Of a stretch of DNA of 64,000 nt, positions 1-7,931 are shown one piece after another. Position 1 is the first letter of the stretch. Each line of letters starts with the position of its first letter. A program made the translations under genes and the position numbers. Source of the stretch: Agromyces mariniharenae (GTDB lineage Bacteria; Actinomycetota; Actinomycetes; Actinomycetales; Microbacteriaceae). Location: positions 248,001-312,000 of the forward strand of contig NZ_VSSB01000002.1 in the NCBI RefSeq assembly GCF_008122505.1, read 5' to 3'. The notes under the pieces are model-generated. The model was given only the letters and a program-made list of their open reading frames with translations, did no database searches and was not told the origin of the DNA.

Positions 1-300
1 CGTCGCGTCGGGAACCCTGTCGCGTATGTTGCCTCGTCACTCGCCGCCGAGCCGTGGCGCTGGGTCCGCACCGACGCCGTCGATGGGCTTGGATTCGTGG
101 CGACGAATTCAAGCGCGCAGCCGCAGCGCGAGGCGCGGAGGCCACCGACCGTCGCTGAGTGCACTGCCGCAGGGCATCGATGGATCGGCGAGTTCGACGA
201 GTGCTGCGCCCGGTGCGGGATCGATCGACCGAACTGGCGCGATGACCGTGACGTGGCTCTCGCGGGACGCGCTACCGCGACTGAAGGGGTGCGGCGATGA
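1..300 (+). CDS. C-terminal part of an ICE protein with a zinc-ribbon tail (5' end outside window)
   Basis: The frame is open from base 1, so this is probably the end of a longer gene that starts to the left; a GTG at 97 could also start a 67-aa protein. The visible upstream residues include a NPVAYV...EPWRW stretch, which I associate with replication or helix-turn-helix proteins at this place in actinobacterial ICEs, but that is from memory only. The C-terminus holds C-x5-H-x9-CC-x2-C (CTAAGH ... CCARCG), a plausible small zinc ribbon. The stop overlaps the next start (ATGA at 297-300), suggesting translational coupling with the DUF2637 gene. Function not assigned. Confidence 0.5.
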   Translation, partial: RRVGNPVAYVASSLAAEPWRWVRTDAVDGLGFVATNSSAQPQREARRPPTVAECTAAGHRWIGEFDECCARCGIDRPNWRDDRDVALAGRATATEGVRR

Positions 301-1130
301 GTGCGAAGAACGTCAGGCGAACCTGGGGCGGAGTCCTGTCGCTCGTACTGCCGCTCGTCGTGGTGGGCGCCTCCGCGATGGCGATCAGCTACGCCACGCT
401 CATCGATGTCGCCCGCGTGAACGGAATGCCGCTGCCCGAGCTGTTCCCGATTCTCATCGACGTCGGCACTGTCGCCTGCATGGTCGCCGCAGCCCAATTC
501 CGCACCCTTGGCATCAACGGGCGCTGGCTCGCCCACGTGACCTTCTTCGCGTTGTCGGGCATTTCGGTCTTCGCGAACGCGACGCACGCGCTCGGCGCTG
601 CCGACCTGACCGCGACAACACTCGGCGTCGCGATCATGCTCGCAGCGACGCCGCCGGCCGCGCTCGTGGCAATCACGCACTTGGTGATGAAGCTCGTCCC
701 CGACATGAAGGAGCGCGAGCGGATCGCCGCGGCATCCGCGACCAGCGATCCTGCACGTCACGACGCGACCGTGAAGTCGTCGCGCCGCGACACTAGCCGT
801 CGCGACACCGCGAGCACGAGCGTCACGACTGCGACAGGCCAGGCGTCGCAGTCCGTCGATGTCGCGACAACCGAGAAGGGGGACGACGATAGTGTCGCGC
901 ACGCCGCGTCGCGTGAGACGGCGACGACGCGACAGGCAGGGCCCGGGACGCCCGCACCGGTGTCGCACGCATCGACGGGGTCGTGGAGCGTTGACGCGCG
1001 TATCCGCGAGTCGCTCGAGAGGGGCGCGACGCCGTCGGGCCGCGAGGTCGCAGACTGGCTCGGCGGGAAGTCGACGCGCACTGGGCAGCGCTACCTCGCC
1101 GCCTACCTCGAACGCGAGAACGCAGCCTGA
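297..1130 (+). CDS. DUF2637 / SpdB-like membrane protein
   Basis: A 277-aa protein with about four hydrophobic helices in residues 10-145 (for example LSLVLPLVVVGASAMAIS and LGVAIMLAATPPAALVAI), matching the DUF2637 family found in actinobacterial conjugative plasmids and ICEs and related to the Streptomyces spread proteins (Spd) that move transferred DNA between mycelial compartments. Residues about 150-230 are hydrophilic and rich in Ser, Thr, Arg and Asp. The last 45 residues (RIRESLERG ... GREVADWL ... GQRYLAAYLE) look like a helix-turn-helix, so the protein may link DNA to the membrane. The start overlaps the preceding stop. The DNA of the hydrophilic linker holds eight copies of GCGACA/TGTCGC. 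Family assignment is good; the role is inferred. Confidence 0.7.
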   Translation: MSAKNVRRTWGGVLSLVLPLVVVGASAMAISYATLIDVARVNGMPLPELFPILIDVGTVACMVAAAQFRTLGINGRWLAHVTFFALSGISVFANATHALGAADLTATTLGVAIMLAATPPAALVAITHLVMKLVPDMKERERIAAASATSDPARHDATVKSSRRDTSRRDTASTSVTTATGQASQSVDVATTEKGDDDSVAHAASRETATTRQAGPGTPAPVSHASTGSWSVDARIRESLERGATPSGREVADWLGGKSTRTGQRYLAAYLERENAA

Positions 1131-1191
1131 CCGCACTCCACCGTGTGACGCATCCGCGCGTCTGCTGCGCGCAATGAGGGATCGGTGAGGC

Positions 1192-1686
1192 GTGTACGAC
1201 GATGAACTGACACCTGAGGACTACGGCATGACCGAGCCCGACCCAGTCGCGCCGGATGGCGAGAGCGGCGGGCTCAACCCGCCGATCGACTGGTGGAAGC
1301 TCGGCCAGCCCGAGCGGCGCGCCCAGCTGAACCGTGTGTGGTCCTTCACTCAGCGGCTGGTGCGCTCGTACCGACTGCCGGGCGAGATCGTGCCGCCGTG
1401 CTGGTTCCGGCACGAGGAGATGGTGCAGGAGCTGCTTTCGCTCATGCAGTACCGCAACGAGCAGCAATTCATTGAGCAGCAGTCCCCGGGCGCGGCTCTC
1501 GACTTCCACTACCAGCTCGGGATGTGGACGGCGAGGATGCGCGCCTGGACCCTGGAGGCCGGCTGCAAGCCCAACGAGCACCTCACGAAAGCGCTCCCGA
1601 TGTGGGTCGTGCCGCACAGCTCAGCCGCGACCGCGGTCGAGCGTGAGTTCGACGAGCTACTTCAGCAGATGACGGATGAGGAGTAG
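1192..1686 (+). CDS. DUF4913 family protein
   Basis: A 164-aa acidic soluble protein starting at GTG 1192. It has the pattern of DUF4913 proteins carried by actinobacterial plasmids and ICEs: an acidic disordered N-terminus, then W-rich helical segments (DWWKL, PPCWFRHEEMVQEL, WTARMRAWTLE). No enzymatic motif is visible. It lies between the SpdB-like gene and the first secretion gene, all on the plus strand with short gaps, so it belongs to the transfer operon. Its function is unknown; a structural or regulatory part in conjugation is only an inference. Confidence 0.6.
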   Translation: MYDDELTPEDYGMTEPDPVAPDGESGGLNPPIDWWKLGQPERRAQLNRVWSFTQRLVRSYRLPGEIVPPCWFRHEEMVQELLSLMQYRNEQQFIEQQSPGAALDFHYQLGMWTARMRAWTLEAGCKPNEHLTKALPMWVVPHSSAATAVEREFDELLQQMTDEE

Positions 1687-1690
1687 GGGA

Positions 1691-2608
1691 ATGGCCGACA
1701 TGTGGGCGTCGTTCACCGGGACGATTCGAGAGCTGTGGGCGACCGGCCGCGGCCGGTTCGCAATCTTCACGACCGTCGCGCTCACGCTGCTGGTGGTCGG
1801 GTCGATCGTCGCGATGAACGTCGCACTCGCTCCGCAAGCGACACCGCCGACTACGACCACGCCAGCTGAGCCATCCGAAGAGCTGTTCCCCGACGCATCC
1901 GTCGAGACTCAGAAGCCGGGCGGGGCACCGGTCATCATGGACAACGGGCAAGTCGACGTCGGAGGACCCGGGATCCCCGCGAACATCGACGGCTGGGTCG
2001 AGCCTGAGGATCCAGAGGCCGAGCCGGACAAGCACACGGGGCTCACGCCCTGGCCGGCCGAGGTTCCGCTCGACGCGCTCACGACCCCCGCGTACGACGA
2101 CGTTCCCGTCGCTGAGTGCACTGCTTCGCAGATCCCTGAGGCCCGCGCGATGGGAAACGACATCATTGCGTACCTATTCACCTGGGACACGTCGACGGCA
2201 ACCTTCGACCAGTGGGCGGCGCCGCTGGACCGCGAGTGGAACCGCCTGTACGGCTACTACGGCGGTGACGGGATGAATGGCAAGGGCGACACCGGGCTGA
2301 TCGAAGACCGGTTCAAGTCCATCGGCATCAGCGAATCCACGTGGGCCGGATGGGCGCAGAACGGTGTCCGCAGCGAGGTACGCATCAATCAGGTGGTGAC
2401 GACCGCCCCGAAGCATTCGCTGATGCAGCTCGACTACGCGGTGACCATCACCCGAGCCGGTGACGGCATCGAGCCCGAATCCGCGGTGGAGACGGTCACG
2501 GTCGTTCTCACCGCCCCATGCGCCCACGAGAATTGGCCGAGCACGGCGTCCGGGTGGGACATGACCGGGCTTCAGCTGTTCGACTTCCACGGTTGGGCGT
2601 CGGAGTAG
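1691..2608 (+). CDS. Bitopic membrane protein of the conjugative T4SS
   Basis: The start at ATG 1691 is preferred over the in-frame ATG at 1676 because a GAGGAG/GGGGA stretch lies just before it and 1676 would overlap the upstream gene. The 305-aa product has one transmembrane helix near residues 22-45 (IFTTVALTLLVVGSIVAM), a Pro/Thr-rich linker and a globular extracellular part. This layout (short cytoplasmic end, one helix, external domain) is that of VirB8/TcpC-like T4SS subunits, but I see no diagnostic motif. It is followed within 4 bases by the peptidoglycan hydrolase gene. Confidence 0.55.
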   Translation: MADMWASFTGTIRELWATGRGRFAIFTTVALTLLVVGSIVAMNVALAPQATPPTTTTPAEPSEELFPDASVETQKPGGAPVIMDNGQVDVGGPGIPANIDGWVEPEDPEAEPDKHTGLTPWPAEVPLDALTTPAYDDVPVAECTASQIPEARAMGNDIIAYLFTWDTSTATFDQWAAPLDREWNRLYGYYGGDGMNGKGDTGLIEDRFKSIGISESTWAGWAQNGVRSEVRINQVVTTAPKHSLMQLDYAVTITRAGDGIEPESAVETVTVVLTAPCAHENWPSTASGWDMTGLQLFDFHGWASE

Positions 2609-2611
2609 CTC

Positions 2612-3721
2612 GTGAAGTTCATGTTCCGGGCTGCCGGTGTGCTGCTCGTCGTGCTCGCGGTCGCGATCATCGGTCCGATCGCGGTGGTCGTGACGCTCCT
2701 CGCAAGCGGTGCGGAGGCGGCATCCTGCGCGCCACCGCAGGTGGTCGACAGCCCGGTCGCTGAGCTCGACGCTGAGCAGACGCAGAACGCGGGAATCCTC
2801 ATCGGAGCGGCGAAGGCACTCTTCCCGGACGAGGCGACCGCGCGCCGCGCAGCGCTGGTGGCGATCGCCACGGCGCTGCAGGAGTCCGGGCTTCGCAACA
2901 TCGACCACGGCGACCGCGACTCGCTCGGCCTCTTCCAGCAGCGCCCGTCGATGGGATGGGGCACGCCGGAGCAGATCATGGACCCGGCGTACGCGGCGGG
3001 CCGGTTCTATCAGGCACTCGCACAGGTGGCGGGATGGCAGCAACTGCCGGTGACGATCGCGGCACAGAAGGTGCAGATCTCCGGCTTCCCCGACGCGTAC
3101 GCGAAGTGGGAGAGCACCGCAGCGGCGACGATCGATACGCTGTGGGCGCACGTTGGGCCGGTGTCGATCCCGGCTGAGGTGGGATGGACGGGCATGACCG
3201 GGTCGGCGGCAGATGCCGCACAGAACACCGGCGGATGCATCGCTTCGGGCGAGCTCGTGCTGCCGCTGGCGGCCGGCTACACCCTCACGGATGGCTACGG
3301 ATGGCGCAACCTCGGCATGGGAACGAATCCATTCCATCGCGGCGTCGACCTCGCAGCCGACTGCGGGACACCGGTGTACGCGATGATGAGCGGCCGCGTC
3401 GTGTCCGCCGACTCACTCACGATCCTCATCGAGACGCCTGGTGCCGGGCAGATCGGCTACCTGCACACGGCACCGGCCGATCACCTCGTGCGCCCCGGCG
3501 ACCGGGTCGCAGCTGGACAGCAGATCTCTGCGGTCGGCACACAGCCGCCGTCGACCGGCTGTCACCTCGACGTTCGCGTGAACCCGGAGGGCGCGACGGA
3601 TCCGCGCGTCCTCGCGCTCGTGCCTGACCCCGGGGCGGGCGGCTGGGTTGATCCCGAAGAGTTCACGCGGGCGTTCGGGGTCGGTCTCTGCGGACCCGAG
3701 GTCTGCACTCGCGCGGCGTGA
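2612..3721 (+). CDS. T4SS-associated peptidoglycan hydrolase with transglycosylase-like and M23 domains
   Basis: A 369-aa protein starting at GTG 2612, with an N-terminal membrane anchor or signal segment (residues 3-32). Residues about 60-160 resemble actinobacterial lytic-transglycosylase-like domains (ATALQESGLRN, SLGLFQQRPSMGWG). Residues about 225-345 are an M23/LytM metallopeptidase: GYGWR, the HRGVDLA zinc motif (HxxxD), GYLH and GCHLDVRV. In most active M23 enzymes the last motif is HxH; here it is H-L-D, so the second zinc-ligand position is Asp. Such enzymes open the cell wall for the conjugation channel. The next gene is 137 bp away behind a palindrome, so this may end the first operon. 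Confidence 0.8.
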   Translation: MKFMFRAAGVLLVVLAVAIIGPIAVVVTLLASGAEAASCAPPQVVDSPVAELDAEQTQNAGILIGAAKALFPDEATARRAALVAIATALQESGLRNIDHGDRDSLGLFQQRPSMGWGTPEQIMDPAYAAGRFYQALAQVAGWQQLPVTIAAQKVQISGFPDAYAKWESTAAATIDTLWAHVGPVSIPAEVGWTGMTGSAADAAQNTGGCIASGELVLPLAAGYTLTDGYGWRNLGMGTNPFHRGVDLAADCGTPVYAMMSGRVVSADSLTILIETPGAGQIGYLHTAPADHLVRPGDRVAAGQQISAVGTQPPSTGCHLDVRVNPEGATDPRVLALVPDPGAGGWVDPEEFTRAFGVGLCGPEVCTRAA

Positions 3722-3803
3722 ATGACGACGCGCTCCTCCGACCTGACCGGGTGAGGCCCTCGATCTCATGGTGTGCCCCACTAGACAAAATTGAGCCAAC
3801 GGC

Positions 3804-3824
3804 TTTACAGTGAGTCACTGTAAA
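3804..3824. promoter_or_regulatory. Perfect 10-bp-arm palindrome, probable operator
   Basis: TTTACAGTGA-G-TCACTGTAAA, a perfect inverted repeat with one central base, lies in the gap between the hydrolase gene and the next gene (start 3859). Its AT-rich arms stand out from the GC-rich surroundings. There is no run of T after it, so it looks like a repressor binding site and not a terminator. The regulator is not known. Confidence 0.6.
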
Positions 3825-3858
3825 CAGGGGGCTTTATGAGGAGGTTTGGAGGGGCATC

Positions 3859-4386
3859 ATGGCGACGGAATGGGTACTACTCCCTGTGCCGCAGGAAGAC
3901 TATGCGGAGCTGAAGCACATGGTCGAGTACCGCCAGCGACAGCGGGGGGAGGCGGTCTCCCCGTCGACGGAGGAGTTGCGCGGGGACGAAATGGCGGTGG
4001 ACACGGTACTGCGTGCCGCGTTCGGTGAGCATCGGCCGTGGCCCGCTTCCGCGCTTGCTCGCCTCGCTGAGGGCTCGACGCTCACGACGCAGCGCTGGAC
4101 GAAGGTCATGAACCTGTGCGCCGAGCATCCGGGGGAGACGTTCTCCACTGAGGAGGTGTCCGCGAAGACTGGAATTCCGGTCAACGAGTGGCGCGACGCG
4201 TGCCGCAAGATCGGGCCTCACCTCAAGAGGCACTACCCGGACGTGCCGCTGTGGGATCGGGAGCCCTACATCGGCGAACCGATGTGGCCCCTCGTGACTA
4301 TCGCTGGCCGGCACCTCAAGGTGCGCGACCAGCTGTACGTCGGCATCACCGAGGAGCAGGCGAAACGCTGGAAGGAAATCCGGTGA
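3859..4386 (+). CDS. Hypothetical ICE protein, possible winged-helix
   Basis: A 175-aa protein with a strong ribosome binding region (GAGGAGGTTTGGAGGGG) before ATG 3859. The N-terminus (VLLPVPQEDYAEL) resembles short modules seen in nucleic-acid-associated proteins, and residues 90-145 (MNLCAEHPGETFSTEEVSAKTG ... WRDACRKIGPHLKRHY, with a short break) are spaced like a winged helix with a recognition helix. I do not recognise a named family. It is the first gene after the 3804-3824 palindrome and so is the likely target of that control site. Its stop overlaps the next start. Confidence 0.6.
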   Translation: MATEWVLLPVPQEDYAELKHMVEYRQRQRGEAVSPSTEELRGDEMAVDTVLRAAFGEHRPWPASALARLAEGSTLTTQRWTKVMNLCAEHPGETFSTEEVSAKTGIPVNEWRDACRKIGPHLKRHYPDVPLWDREPYIGEPMWPLVTIAGRHLKVRDQLYVGITEEQAKRWKEIR

Positions 4387-4808
4387 ACGCCTCGGGTGAC
4401 ACGGCACTGCGTCGGTACGCATCGCTCGGCGAGGCTCTGCGCGACAAGCGCTACCCACTTGAGAACCACGCCCATATCAAGCGGTTCACCTCGGTCGTTG
4501 GGATCGAGGGATTCTATGAGACGACTGGCTACATTAGAGCGGTCCGTGCCGACGGCGGTCCCGACCTGCGGATCTACTACGGCGGGACGAACGGATTCGT
4601 CTCCGAGGAGGAAGTCATCCGCGCCGCGGGCGACGAAACGCCCCGGGGGCCAAGCATCACTCGGAAAGGCCTCTGGCGAATCGGCCACCCGACGGGCGCG
4701 CCAGGGCGCGACGCGGGCGCCCGTCGAAGCCTGGCACGCGAGTACGGCACCTGCCCGAGATGCTTCACGAAGTTCTCCGCGAGCGGGACGTGCGGCTGTA
4801 CTGATTGA
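4383..4808 (+). CDS. Hypothetical protein with C-terminal zinc-binding motif
   Basis: GTG 4383 overlaps the stop of the previous gene (GTGA), which is the reason for choosing it over upstream in-frame starts. The 141-aa product is basic, with a central region (GFYETTGYIRAV, LRIYYGGTNGF) and a C-terminal CPRCF...SGTCGC cluster that could bind one zinc ion. No family is recognised. Coupling to the putative winged-helix gene suggests they work together. Confidence 0.6.
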   Translation: MNASGDTALRRYASLGEALRDKRYPLENHAHIKRFTSVVGIEGFYETTGYIRAVRADGGPDLRIYYGGTNGFVSEEEVIRAAGDETPRGPSITRKGLWRIGHPTGAPGRDAGARRSLAREYGTCPRCFTKFSASGTCGCTD

Positions 4809-4877
4809 CTGGAGTGCGCGGGCATGTGAATCAATGTGCCGAGCCGACAGGCGGCTCGGAAAGGGCCAACGATTCAC

Positions 4878-5180
4878 ATGGACACGAAGACCCTCGTCAC
4901 CCCGGGCGAGATCGACCCGGGTGTGAGTCCCTCGAACTCGTGGCCGATCTTCACCTGGATCGGTCAGCAGGTCGGCAACTTCCAGACGCTCGGGGTCGTT
5001 GCGATGGTCGCGCTGCTCATCGCGGGCATCTTCACCTGGGTCGCCGGGTCGGGGAGTGACAACTCGAGACAGCAGACCGCGGGCAAGTGGATGGTGTTCC
5101 TCTCCGTCCTGGGCGCGGTTCTCATCGGTGCGGCGCCCGCCATCATCAAGTGGGCGTCCGGCCAGAACCCGATCAGCTGA
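4878..5180 (+). CDS. Small two-TM membrane protein, VirB2-like position
   Basis: ATG 4878 (MDTKTLVTPG) is preferred to GTG 4836 because of the GGAAAGGG about 12 bases upstream. The 100-aa product has two hydrophobic helices (TLGVVAMVALLIAGIFTWVAG and MVFLSVLGAVLIGAAPAII) joined by a polar loop. Size, topology and its place directly before the VirB6-like gene fit a pilin-like or small channel subunit, as in VirB2/TrbC, but sequence alone does not prove it. Confidence 0.6.
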   Translation: MDTKTLVTPGEIDPGVSPSNSWPIFTWIGQQVGNFQTLGVVAMVALLIAGIFTWVAGSGSDNSRQQTAGKWMVFLSVLGAVLIGAAPAIIKWASGQNPIS

Positions 5181-5195
5181 TTAGGGGGCTGAGAC

Positions 5196-6407
5196 ATGGG
5201 CTGGCTCGGCGATTGGATCGGTGACGGCTTCCTCGACATGCTTCGTGCCGGGATCCTCGGCCTTGCGGCGTTTGTGGGAGACATCCTCAACGGCATCTTC
5301 ACGATCGACTCGCGAACGACCGACGGGCGACCGACCGACGCCGACCTGGAGGCAGCCACGAGCGTCGGCAACCTGGTGCTGTATCTCGCGGTGCCGTTGA
5401 CGATCGCCGCCATGATCTGGCAGGTCATGCGCTCAGCCTCAAAGGGGCGTGCGGAAGGTGTGCTGCGTGCGTTGGTCGGCGGCGTCGCGATGGTCGCCGG
5501 CACCCGGATCGTCTTCTGGTACGGCCCCGAGATGGTGCGTGGCTTCGACGAGACCACGATCGCCCTGCTCGACGCGTTCGAGTCGGGGCCGGGCGGGCTC
5601 GGCACGACCCTCATGGAGGGTGTCGGGCTCCGCAAGGTCGGTGACGAGTGGCAATCGACCGGCGGCGGCGAGTACGAGCCTCCGGTGTGGATGGTGTTCA
5701 GCGCCGCGGGCGGCAACCCGCTCGGCATCCCGCTGATCCTCTGGCTGCTGATGGCGGGCGCGGCACTCGCGCTCATGATGATGCTCGCGTTCCGCCGGTG
5801 GGCGGTCGTTGCGATGATCGCCCTCGCGCCGCTCGCGCTCATGTTCCTTCCCGCCGAGAAGGCGTCGAAGAACATGATCGGACTGTGGGTGAAGATCTTC
5901 ATCTCGCTCGTTGCGGCGAAACCGCTCGCCGCGATCATCCTGTCGCTCTCGGCCAAGATGGTCTCCGTCTCGGCGAGCATGAACCTGGTCATGTTCATCG
6001 CGGCGTTCGTGGGGCTGCTCGTCGCCGCGTTCGCGCCGGTGATCGCCATGAAGTTCTTCGGCTTCCTCGGCACTGAGATCACTGAGGCCTACGCACGCGC
6101 TGCGGGCGAGGGCAACCTCAAGCAAGGTGCGCAGAAGGCAGGTCGAGGCGCGCGGTCGCTCGTCGGGGTGGCACGCGGCGGCGGTGGCTCTGGTCATCGC
6201 AGCCCGAAGCCGGTGCCGAACCGCCCCAGCGGCGCGAGGTTGGACGGCAAGCAGTCTCGTCCCGTGCCGAACAAGCCGAAGCACACCTCATCGTCGAACT
6301 CCGGCTCGAGGCCGAACCCGAGCTCGGGGCCGGGCCCGTCGACCCGTGCGGCCCCAAAGCCTTCGCCGCCGCCGAGCCACCAACCGCGACCCGTCCCCAG
6401 ACAGTAA
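5196..6407 (+). CDS. VirB6/TrbL-like polytopic T4SS channel protein
   Basis: A 403-aa protein starting at ATG 5196 after AGGGGGCTGAGAC. It has about six or seven transmembrane helices between residues 15 and 295 and a hydrophilic, Ser/Pro/Lys-rich tail of about 90 residues. The central block (WLLMAGAALALMMMLAFRRW followed by ALAPLALMFLPAEK) is typical of VirB6/TrbL-type inner channel proteins of actinobacterial ICEs. It is followed by the SCO6880-type and VirB4 genes, the usual order in these transfer regions. Role: membrane pore of the conjugation machine. Confidence 0.7.
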   Translation: MGWLGDWIGDGFLDMLRAGILGLAAFVGDILNGIFTIDSRTTDGRPTDADLEAATSVGNLVLYLAVPLTIAAMIWQVMRSASKGRAEGVLRALVGGVAMVAGTRIVFWYGPEMVRGFDETTIALLDAFESGPGGLGTTLMEGVGLRKVGDEWQSTGGGEYEPPVWMVFSAAGGNPLGIPLILWLLMAGAALALMMMLAFRRWAVVAMIALAPLALMFLPAEKASKNMIGLWVKIFISLVAAKPLAAIILSLSAKMVSVSASMNLVMFIAAFVGLLVAAFAPVIAMKFFGFLGTEITEAYARAAGEGNLKQGAQKAGRGARSLVGVARGGGGSGHRSPKPVPNRPSGARLDGKQSRPVPNKPKHTSSSNSGSRPNPSSGPGPSTRAAPKPSPPPSHQPRPVPRQ

Positions 6408-6428
6408 TTCGACGAAACGAGGCAGACC

Positions 6429-7931
6429 ATGACCAAGGAAGCATCCGCGGGTGTGCCCCGCCTCGCGTTCCCCGGGCGTCGTCGCACCGGGGTGGTCGGG
6501 ACCTTCGACCCGGCGCAGCTCATCGTTGCCGGCGTCGGCGCCGGTCTCGCCATCCTCAGCATGTTCACGGGACCCGACCCGATCCAGGGCCTGACGCTTG
6601 CGTTTGTCCCGTCGGCGGCGCTGATCGTCGCTGGGCTCTGGTCCGACCAGTACGGCTACCCGCTCCTATCCACCCTTCTCCAGAGAGCGATGTTCACCAT
6701 GAGGAAGAGCCTCGGACAGACGAGCTACCGGCGCCCCGCCGGCGTGCCCCTCTCGGGCGCCGGGAGACTGCAGCTGCCCGGTGCGCTAAGCAGCCTTCGC
6801 CTTCTCGAGGCGACGGGCGGTGGCGCGATCATGGAGGACGCGGCATCCGGAACCGCGACGGCCGTGATCGAGGTGACGTCGCCCGGCTACGGTCTTCTCG
6901 ACGACAGCGACCAGGAAGGTCGGGTGGCGGCGTGGGCGCAACTGCAGTCCGGCCTCGTCAACCACGTCGGTTTGGCACGGGTGCAGGTGCTGAACACGTC
7001 CCGAGTCGCGCAACCGAAGCAACTCCGCGACTATTACGAGCGCCGCGTCTCCGACCTGGTGTCGGACTGGGCGCGCGAACAGTACGAGACCCTGCTCCAC
7101 GCCGGGGTCGCGACCACCACCACGCACCGACAGTACGTCGCCGTTGTCCTCGAAAAGTCGAGGATCGGCAAAGAGGTCCGTGCACAAGGTGGCGGAACGG
7201 CCGGCCTGATCTCCGTGATGGCCCGCGAGGTCGCGACAGTACGGAGCGCGCTGACGGATTGCTCAGTGACCGTCCGGCACTGGCTTGGCGCCCGGCAGCT
7301 GTCGGCGGTGACGCGCATCGCCTATGACCCGACCACCGGCGACCTGATCGACGACCGCGCCGCCGATCGTGCGGGCGTTGCACCCTCGACAGCCGGGCCG
7401 ATGGCCGGCGAGGAGCGCTGGGACCACATCCAAGTCGATGAAGTGTTCCACCGAACATTCGAGATCACCGAGTGGCCGCGTATCCCGACTCTGCCCGACT
7501 TCCTCAACGCGGTGAACACGCTTCCGTTCCAGCACACGATGTCGCTGTACCTCACCCCGATCAAGCTCAAGCAGTCAATGTCCCGCATCAAGCGTGAACG
7601 CGGGGCGATCGACTCGAACCGGGAACTGCGCCAGAAGCGCGGCAACTACCGCGAGGACAACGCGTTCGAAAGACGCGAGCGGCAAGCCATCGACGAGCGT
7701 GAGGAGGAACTCACGCAGGGCTTCGGTGACCTCGAGTACATCGGCCTCATCACCGTGACCGCGACCACACTCGAGGATCTCGACGCGTACTCGAGCGAGC
7801 TGCGCACCGCCGTCGAGGGCAAGGGCATGGAGGCCCGGCCGATGTTCGGACAGCAGCTTGCCGCGTTCAACTCGTCCGGCCTGCCATTTGCGCTCGCACC
7901 GGCGAAGACGCGCGGGGTGAAGGTGTGGTGA
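6429..7931 (+). CDS. SCO6880-family T4SS membrane-associated protein
   Basis: A 500-aa protein with two hydrophobic segments at residues about 28-65 (LIVAGVGAGLAILSMF, LTLAFVPSAALIVAGLW), then a soluble domain. It matches the SCO6880 family that occurs directly before VirB4 ATPases in actinobacterial conjugation loci and looks like a separate N-terminal VirB4 region (PrgI/VirB3 plus VirB4-N). No Walker motifs are present. The C-terminus (FNSSGLPFALAPAKTRGVKVW) leads into a 4-7 bp overlap with the ATPase gene, so the two halves of a VirB4-like machine are probably co-translated. Confidence 0.75.
   Translation: MTKEASAGVPRLAFPGRRRTGVVGTFDPAQLIVAGVGAGLAILSMFTGPDPIQGLTLAFVPSAALIVAGLWSDQYGYPLLSTLLQRAMFTMRKSLGQTSYRRPAGVPLSGAGRLQLPGALSSLRLLEATGGGAIMEDAASGTATAVIEVTSPGYGLLDDSDQEGRVAAWAQLQSGLVNHVGLARVQVLNTSRVAQPKQLRDYYERRVSDLVSDWAREQYETLLHAGVATTTTHRQYVAVVLEKSRIGKEVRAQGGGTAGLISVMAREVATVRSALTDCSVTVRHWLGARQLSAVTRIAYDPTTGDLIDDRAADRAGVAPSTAGPMAGEERWDHIQVDEVFHRTFEITEWPRIPTLPDFLNAVNTLPFQHTMSLYLTPIKLKQSMSRIKRERGAIDSNRELRQKRGNYREDNAFERRERQAIDEREEELTQGFGDLEYIGLITVTATTLEDLDAYSSELRTAVEGKGMEARPMFGQQLAAFNSSGLPFALAPAKTRGVKVW

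Noticed and set aside
740..970. CRISPR array from the repeated GCGACA words
   Set aside because: Repeats are only six bases, unevenly spaced and lie in both orientations inside a coding frame; no spacer-repeat pattern exists.
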